DNA of 6,850 bases from Terriglobales bacterium (lineage in GTDB: Bacteria; Acidobacteriota; Terriglobia; Terriglobales; Gp1-AA117): the NCBI GenBank assembly GCA_030150795.1, contig JASLFF010000521.1, positions 1 through 6,850 of the forward strand. The letters are read 5' to 3'. Positions within the stretch are counted from its first letter, which is position 1; the number at the start of each line of letters is the position of its first letter. A program made the position numbers and the translations under genes. The notes beneath the pieces were generated by a model. It was not told the origin of the DNA. It did not search any database and saw only the letters and a program-made list of their open reading frames with translations. Positions 1-4,900 of the stretch are shown here, piece by piece.

Positions 1-281
1 AAGTGCGTGGGTATCGGATCGAACTAGGGGAGATCGAGGTGGTATTGGGGGAGGTGAGAGGAGTGGGGGAGGTGGCGGTGGTGGTGCGAGAGGAGGAGTC
101 GGGGCAGCGGTTGGTGGCGTACGTGGCAGGGAAGAGAGGAGAGAAGTTGGAGATGGAGGAGTTGAGGAAGGAGGCGAGAAAGAAGCTGCCCGAGTACATG
201 GTGCCGCAGGTGTATGTGGAGGTAGAAGGGCTGCCGTTGACACCGAACGGGAAGCTGGACCGGAAGGGGTTGCCGGCGCCG
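1..281 (+). other. Adenylation domain, C-terminal subdomain (A8-A10)
   Basis: This is the mobile C-terminal subdomain of an A domain, which swings to complete adenylate formation and thioester transfer. Visible are A8 (RGYRIELGEIE, residues 2-12), A9 (KLPEYMVPQ, 61-69) and A10 (LPLTPNGKLDRK, 77-88) with the catalytic lysine at residue 84. The specificity pocket, except for that lysine, lies upstream of the window, so the substrate cannot be predicted. The DNA is unusually G-rich and uses GAG almost exclusively for glutamate: 14 of 16 Glu codons in the first 95 residues. Confidence 0.93.
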
Positions 282-1964
282 GTGATGGATGCCTCAGTGA
301 GCAGTACATATCAAGGACCGCGTAATACGACCGAAAAGATGCTATGCGATATTTGGGCGGAACTGCTCGGCCTGCCGGAGGTTGGTATTACGGATAATTT
401 CTTTGAGCTGGGCGGGGATTCAATTCTGGGTATCCAAATGATCGCTCGAGCAAAGAAGAGAGGCTTGAGTTTGGCTCCGAAACATATGTTCGAATACCAG
501 ACCGTGGAGAAGCTTGCAGCGATAGCAGGAACTTCTCCACAGATTCAATTGCGCGTTGAGTCAAATACTTTCCAGGCGCCTCTCACTCCGATTCAAATTC
601 AGTTCTTCGAGGACCATCCGGATACACACAACAGCCATATTCAAAGCTTACAACTTGAAACGACCGTGGAGCTTGATAGCACTGCGCTCTCCAAAAGTTT
701 CCAACAACTCCTGTTGCACCACCCTGCTTTGCGGATGAACTTTATTCACGAGAATAAGCAGTGGCGCCAGATGCCTAAAGCTGCCAACCAAACTTGTTTC
801 TCCTTGATTGATCTCTCTGTATTGCCTCAGGGGCAGCGCACAGCAGCATATGACCAGGCTGCCAGAGACCTGATGCAACCTATGGATTTAGCGCAAGGCC
901 CGTTATTGCGCGCTGTCCAGTTTCACTGTGGAACAGGTCGACGCCAGCAACTGTTGATCGCTATCCATCATCTTGTGATCGACGCCCTGTCCTGGCGCAT
1001 TCTCATGCGCGACTTACAGGAGGCCTATCAAGCTTTTGTTCATAAGCTTGCTATCACACTTGCTCCGGAAGTTACATCTTTTGGAGAGTGGAGCAATGCC
1101 TTGGCTTCTCATGCACAATCGGAAGCGCTGCGCGCTGAATTGTCTTATTGGCTGAAAGTTGTCAACGCAGACAACACCATGCTGCACGGTCATGCTGCAA
1201 AAAGCAGCGTAGAAAACCCAGAAACGACACTCCAAATGGAATTGGACACTGCGGCCACACAAATGTTGCTCCAAGTAGCGCCAAAGATATATCGGGCACA
1301 GATCCGTGAATTTCTTCTGCTGGGAATCTTGGAGGCATTCACACAATTGACTGGAGGACGAAGCCTGCTGATCGACCTTGAAGGGCATGGACGAGAAAAA
1401 ATCGCAAAGAGCATAGATGTTACGAACACGATCGGGTGGTTTACAGCTATTTTCCCTGTGCTGCTCAAGAAGACGGCAAGTCTTGGACTGGAGCAGCGCA
1501 TCCAGAGTATTCAACTGGAACTCCGCTCCATTCCCGACAATGGAATCGGATATGGCGCCCTTAGGTACCTGAACAGCGAGACGGCGGAAATTGTGAAAGA
1601 TCTGCCGCAAGCCACAGTACTGTTCAACTATCTCGGCCAATTCGAAGCGCCAAAAGACGATAATCCGATGTCCTTGCTCCCTGACTACAAATTCTCAGAC
1701 GCGAAAACAAATCCAGGAAAGAGGACTTACCAATTTGAGGTCAGCGCCGGAGTAATGAACGGGCGATTGTGGACACGTTGGATATATGACGAAAGCTTTC
1801 ATGATTCCAAGACGGTTCAAAAACTGGCGAACCGCACGGCGAGTGTCTTGACGACGATCGTCGGCGAATGCAAAAAAACAGCTAACTTACCAGGCGAAAC
1901 GTACTTCAAGCGTTTGACCGACCATCAGCTAAGCAGGGTAATGCGCGAAATAAAAGGTAATTAG
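1..1964 (+). CDS. NRPS, C-terminal part: A (partial)-PCP-E, 5'-truncated
   Basis: This is the end of a non-ribosomal peptide synthetase, a cytosolic multidomain enzyme. The visible part holds the tail of an adenylation domain, a peptidyl carrier protein and an epimerization domain, so its last module loads an amino acid and changes its alpha-carbon configuration. The reading frame is open from the first base. The GTG at 3 encodes the Val of the A8 motif (V-RGYRIELGEIE) and is not a start, so the true start lies upstream. There are 653 complete codons before TAG at 1962-1964. Landmarks, counting the GTG as residue 1, are A8 at 2-12, A10 NGKLDRK at 82-88, carrier Ser140 in GGDS, E-domain HHLVIDALSW at 322-331, EGHGRE at 460-465, GYGALRYL at 516-523 and FNYLGQF at 541-547. 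There is no thioesterase; the protein ends in a short charged tail, so the chain is passed to the next protein, whose gene starts 5 bases later. Base use is strongly G-rich up to about 290 and ordinary afterwards. Confidence 0.97.
   Translation, partial: VRGYRIELGEIEVVLGEVRGVGEVAVVVREEESGQRLVAYVAGKRGEKLEMEELRKEARKKLPEYMVPQVYVEVEGLPLTPNGKLDRKGLPAPVMDASVSSTYQGPRNTTEKMLCDIWAELLGLPEVGITDNFFELGGDSILGIQMIARAKKRGLSLAPKHMFEYQTVEKLAAIAGTSPQIQLRVESNTFQAPLTPIQIQFFEDHPDTHNSHIQSLQLETTVELDSTALSKSFQQLLLHHPALRMNFIHENKQWRQMPKAANQTCFSLIDLSVLPQGQRTAAYDQAARDLMQPMDLAQGPLLRAVQFHCGTGRRQQLLIAIHHLVIDALSWRILMRDLQEAYQAFVHKLAITLAPEVTSFGEWSNALASHAQSEALRAELSYWLKVVNADNTMLHGHAAKSSVENPETTLQMELDTAATQMLLQVAPKIYRAQIREFLLLGILEAFTQLTGGRSLLIDLEGHGREKIAKSIDVTNTIGWFTAIFPVLLKKTASLGLEQRIQSIQLELRSIPDNGIGYGALRYLNSETAEIVKDLPQATVLFNYLGQFEAPKDDNPMSLLPDYKFSDAKTNPGKRTYQFEVSAGVMNGRLWTRWIYDESFHDSKTVQKLANRTASVLTTIVGECKKTANLPGETYFKRLTDHQLSRVMREIKGN
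3..290 (+). other. G-rich compositional tract, left A domain
   Basis: The coding strand here is dominated by GAG, GTG, GGG, AAG and TTG codons; 61-120 contains 37 G and 6 C, while an ordinary stretch such as 2041-2100 has 14 G and 14 C. The tract ends in the A-PCP linker, so it coincides with the A-domain part visible in the window. The reading frame is intact and all motifs are conserved, so it is a coding tract and not a simple repeat. Confidence 0.85.
312..530 (+). other. Peptidyl carrier protein domain of the E-type (GGDS)
   Basis: The carrier protein (thiolation) domain spans residues ~104-176. The motif DNFFELGGDSILGIQ holds Ser140 (TCA at 420-422), the expected attachment site of 4'-phosphopantetheine. 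From family knowledge, GGDS rather than GGHS is typical of carriers that precede E domains, and an E domain does follow. Composition here is ordinary, in contrast to the G-rich A domain just before it. Confidence 0.94.
570..1877 (+). other. Epimerization domain
   Basis: This domain, residues ~190-625, equilibrates the L- and D-forms of the carrier-bound aminoacyl or peptidyl residue. The full E motif set is visible: PLTPIQIQFFE (193-203), the His motif HHLVIDALSW (322-331, His323 and Asp327), the E-specific EGHGRE (460-465, Glu460), TIGWFTAIFPVLL (476-488), GIGYGALRYL (514-523) and VLFNYLGQF (539-547). EGHGRE and FNYLGQF separate it from ordinary condensation domains. All key residues are present, so it is probably active. 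The long antisense frames across this region are shadows. Confidence 0.95.
1878..1961 (+). other. Probable donor docking (COM-type) tail
   Basis: The last ~28 residues of the first protein (626-653) lie beyond the E-domain core and include FKRLTDHQLSRVMREIKGN, a charged segment that looks helical. In known two-protein NRPS handoffs such as TycA/TycB, a short helix after the E domain docks to the N-terminus of the partner's C domain. Position and the adjacent downstream gene support that role here. The assignment rests on context and amphipathic look, not on a sequence match I could run. Confidence 0.55.
1952..1957 (+). promoter_or_regulatory. Possible weak ribosome binding site for the second synthetase
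   Basis: AAAAGG at 1952-1957 lies inside the last codons of the upstream gene and ends 12 bases before ATG 1970. This is a weak purine-rich match at a rather long spacing. The genes are separated by only 5 bases, so translational coupling may matter more than this site. Confidence 0.3.
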
Positions 1965-1969
1965 GCCCG

Positions 1970-4900
1970 ATGAACAGCCAGCAGATTCAGGCGATCTATC
2001 CGCTGACGGCGGCTCAGCAAGGAATGCTGTTTCACACACTGCAAAACCCTGAATCCGGGATCTATTGCATGCAGATCACGTACAAGATTGATGGAACGCT
2101 GGATCCGAGGCAGATGGCGCATGCGTGGCGCGCAGTATTTCAACGGCACGAAGTGCTACGAAGCGCGTTTTGTCAGGTTGGCGATTGGTCCCAGGTCATC
2201 CTACGTGATGTAAATCCTGCTTTCGGGCTGGCTGATCTCAGAGGGATTCCACGCGAGGGGCAGGAGAATGCGTTGCAAGCATACCGGGCGCATGAACTGC
2301 GCAGCGGCTTTGAGTTCACTGCAGCTCCTTTGATGCGATTTGTTCTGGCTCAAACCATGGATTGCTCGTTCGATGCGATCTGGAGCTTCCATCACGCCTT
2401 ATTGGATGGATGGTCGAGCGCATTGGTATTGCAAGAACTGGCCGCTTGCTACGGGGCCTTTTGCCGGGCAGAGCAACCGGCTTTGCCTGAACCACCTGCG
2501 TATAGCGTTTACGCGGCATGGTTAGAGCAACAGGACCACCGGGCTGCCGAGGCTTTCTGGCGTCAGTATCTCAATGGCGTCATTGAGCCGACTCCACTGC
2601 CATTTTGTGAGGAGGCGGACAGTGGCAGCCAGTCACTGGACTGTAGAGACGAGAGCGTGTTGTTGACGGAGTTGCTCACCGAAAATCTGCAAAGGATGGC
2701 TCGCCGAAACCAGCTTACCTTGAGCACTGTTACCCAGGGCGCCTGGGCAATATTGTTGAGCCGCTACTCTGGTCTTTCAGATGTTATTTTCGGAATCACC
2801 GTTGCTGGAAGACCGCCCTTGCTGCCGGGAATCGAGAACATGGTGGGCATGATGATCAACACGCTGCCGATGCGAGTGCGGCATGAGAGAACGGATCGAT
2901 TGGTTCCATGGCTCCAGACGATTCAGCGGCAGCGTTCGGAAAATCAAGAGTACGAATTTGCATCGTTGGCCGATATTCAGCGTTGCAGCCAGATAGGGCG
3001 CGGTACAGCACTGTTTGAAAGTGTTTTTGTCTTCGAAAACTATCCACTGGATGACTTGAGACGTGTTTACGCGCACGCAACGGGCACTCCGTTCCAGGCT
3101 CGTGATCTGCGCACCTCCGACAAGTCGAATTATCCACTAGGTCTGGTGGTTGCGCCTGGGGAGCAGATCACACTGAGGATTCCATATCATCGCGGGAAGT
3201 TTGCCCCGGCTTTCGTAAGGAGGGTGCTAAGCCATTTGACAGTGTTACTGGAGAGTATGGCGGAAGACCCAAATGGCTTGGTTTCTGATCTTCCTTATCT
3301 GACCTCGGCAGAACTCAAACAGATTGTTGATCGGAACAACACAGGCGCGCCCTTCGTGAGCGACAAGAATATTCATGAGTTGTTTGAGGCCCAGGTAGAT
3401 CGGACGCCGCAAGCTATCGCCGTGGCCTTCAACGAACAACAGGTGACTTATGAATATCTGGATGGCAGAGCGAATCAACTGGCGCGCCATCTGCGCGATT
3501 GTGGCGTTGGACCGGAAATTCGCATAGGTCTGTGCGTGGAGCGTGGCCTGGAATTGATGATCGGGTTGCTTGGGATACTGAAGGCCGGTGGCACATATGT
3601 ACCGCTGGATCCTTCGTATCCGCCAGAACGCTTGGCTTTTATGCTCGAAGACTCCCAAGTGGCAATACTGCTGACGCAGGAGCACTTGCGGGAGCGCATT
3701 GCAGTTCACTGTCTATTTGAGTTCTGCCTGGACAGCCACGGCCTGGTGGATGACCAGCAACCAGATCGCCTGCCTGCTACCGCGAGTCCGGAAAACCTGG
3801 TCTACGTCACCTACACCTCGGGCTCCACGGGGCAGCCGAAGGGCGTTGCCGTCACTCACAGATGCCTCAGCAATCTTTCCAGTGCGCAGATAAAAGCGTT
3901 CGAAATCGATACAAACAGCAGAGTGTTACAGTTTGCATCGATTGGTTTTGATGCGTTTGCTTCTGAGTGGGCTACCGCGCTGCTGGTTGGAGCGTGCTTG
4001 GTCGTTACTGAGCGCCAACGTCTCTTGCCCGGAAGCGAGCTCGCAAGATGGCTGGATGAATCTGCCGTGAGTGTGGCTACTTTTCCTCCTTCGCTCCTTG
4101 CCCAACTGCCGGCTACGGCTCCATCATTGAGAACTCTGGTTACAGCAGGCGAAAGCTGTCCGACAGAAGTGGCCATGCGTTGGAGTTTCGGACGCCGCAT
4201 GCTGAACGCGTACGGGCCAACAGAGGTGACAGTTTGCGCGACCATTTCGCGGCCTTTGAAACCCTGCGCAAGAGTGGATATAGGAACACCAATTTCCAAC
4301 CAACGCGCATATGTGCTGGATGCCAACGGGGAACCTGTTCCGACGGGCGTTACCGGGGAATTGTATGTTAGCGGCATGGGGGTTGCCCGTGGATACCTAA
4401 ACCGCCCCGCTCTTACTGCGGAGCGATTTTTGCCGGATGTTCTAAGTGGCGAGGCAGGAGCTCGGTGGTATCGAACCGGAGATCATGTGCGCTGGAGAGA
4501 GGACGGCAACCTCGAGTTCTTGGGCCGTTTGGACGATCAAGTTAAACTGCGAGGTTTTCGGATCGAGCTTGGCGAGATCGAGTCGGTCATTGCGGGGTAT
4601 TTCGGTGTACGCCAGACCGCGGTGGTGCTCCGGGGCTCTGATGGCGAAAAGTATTTAGTAGCTTACGTCGTCGCCGAATCCGAAATGAACCTGAACATCG
4701 ACGCGTTGCGGGCGTATGTGCAGATTAAACTCCCCGACTACATGACGCCGGCCGTTTTTGTGGTACTAGATCGCCTCCCAGTGGCAGCTACTGGCAAAGT
4801 AGATCGGAAGGCGCTGCCTGCTCCGGATCAATTGCGAAGCGAATCGGCTCCTGGTGCCTTGCCACCGCGCTTTCCGGTCGAAGAAATGATCTGTGGAATC

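Noticed and set aside
3..5. GTG as the start of the first gene
   Set aside because: It is the Val codon inside the A8 motif; a protein starting here would lack nearly all of its A domain. The gene enters from outside the window.
1014..1640. Antisense open frame of 208 codons across the E domain
   Set aside because: It lies wholly opposite a well-conserved E domain with every motif intact, and its translation shows no recognizable family. It is a shadow of the real frame.
3856..4377. Antisense open frame of 173 codons across the complete A domain, and a similar one at 3245-3709
   Set aside because: Both are opposite conserved A-domain motifs A2-A6 and neither resembles a known protein.
4552..4740. 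Possible methyltransferase or other inserted domain between A8 and A9 of the complete A domain
   Set aside because: A8 at residues 861-871 and A9 at 921 onward are separated by the usual short distance; there is no room for an insert.
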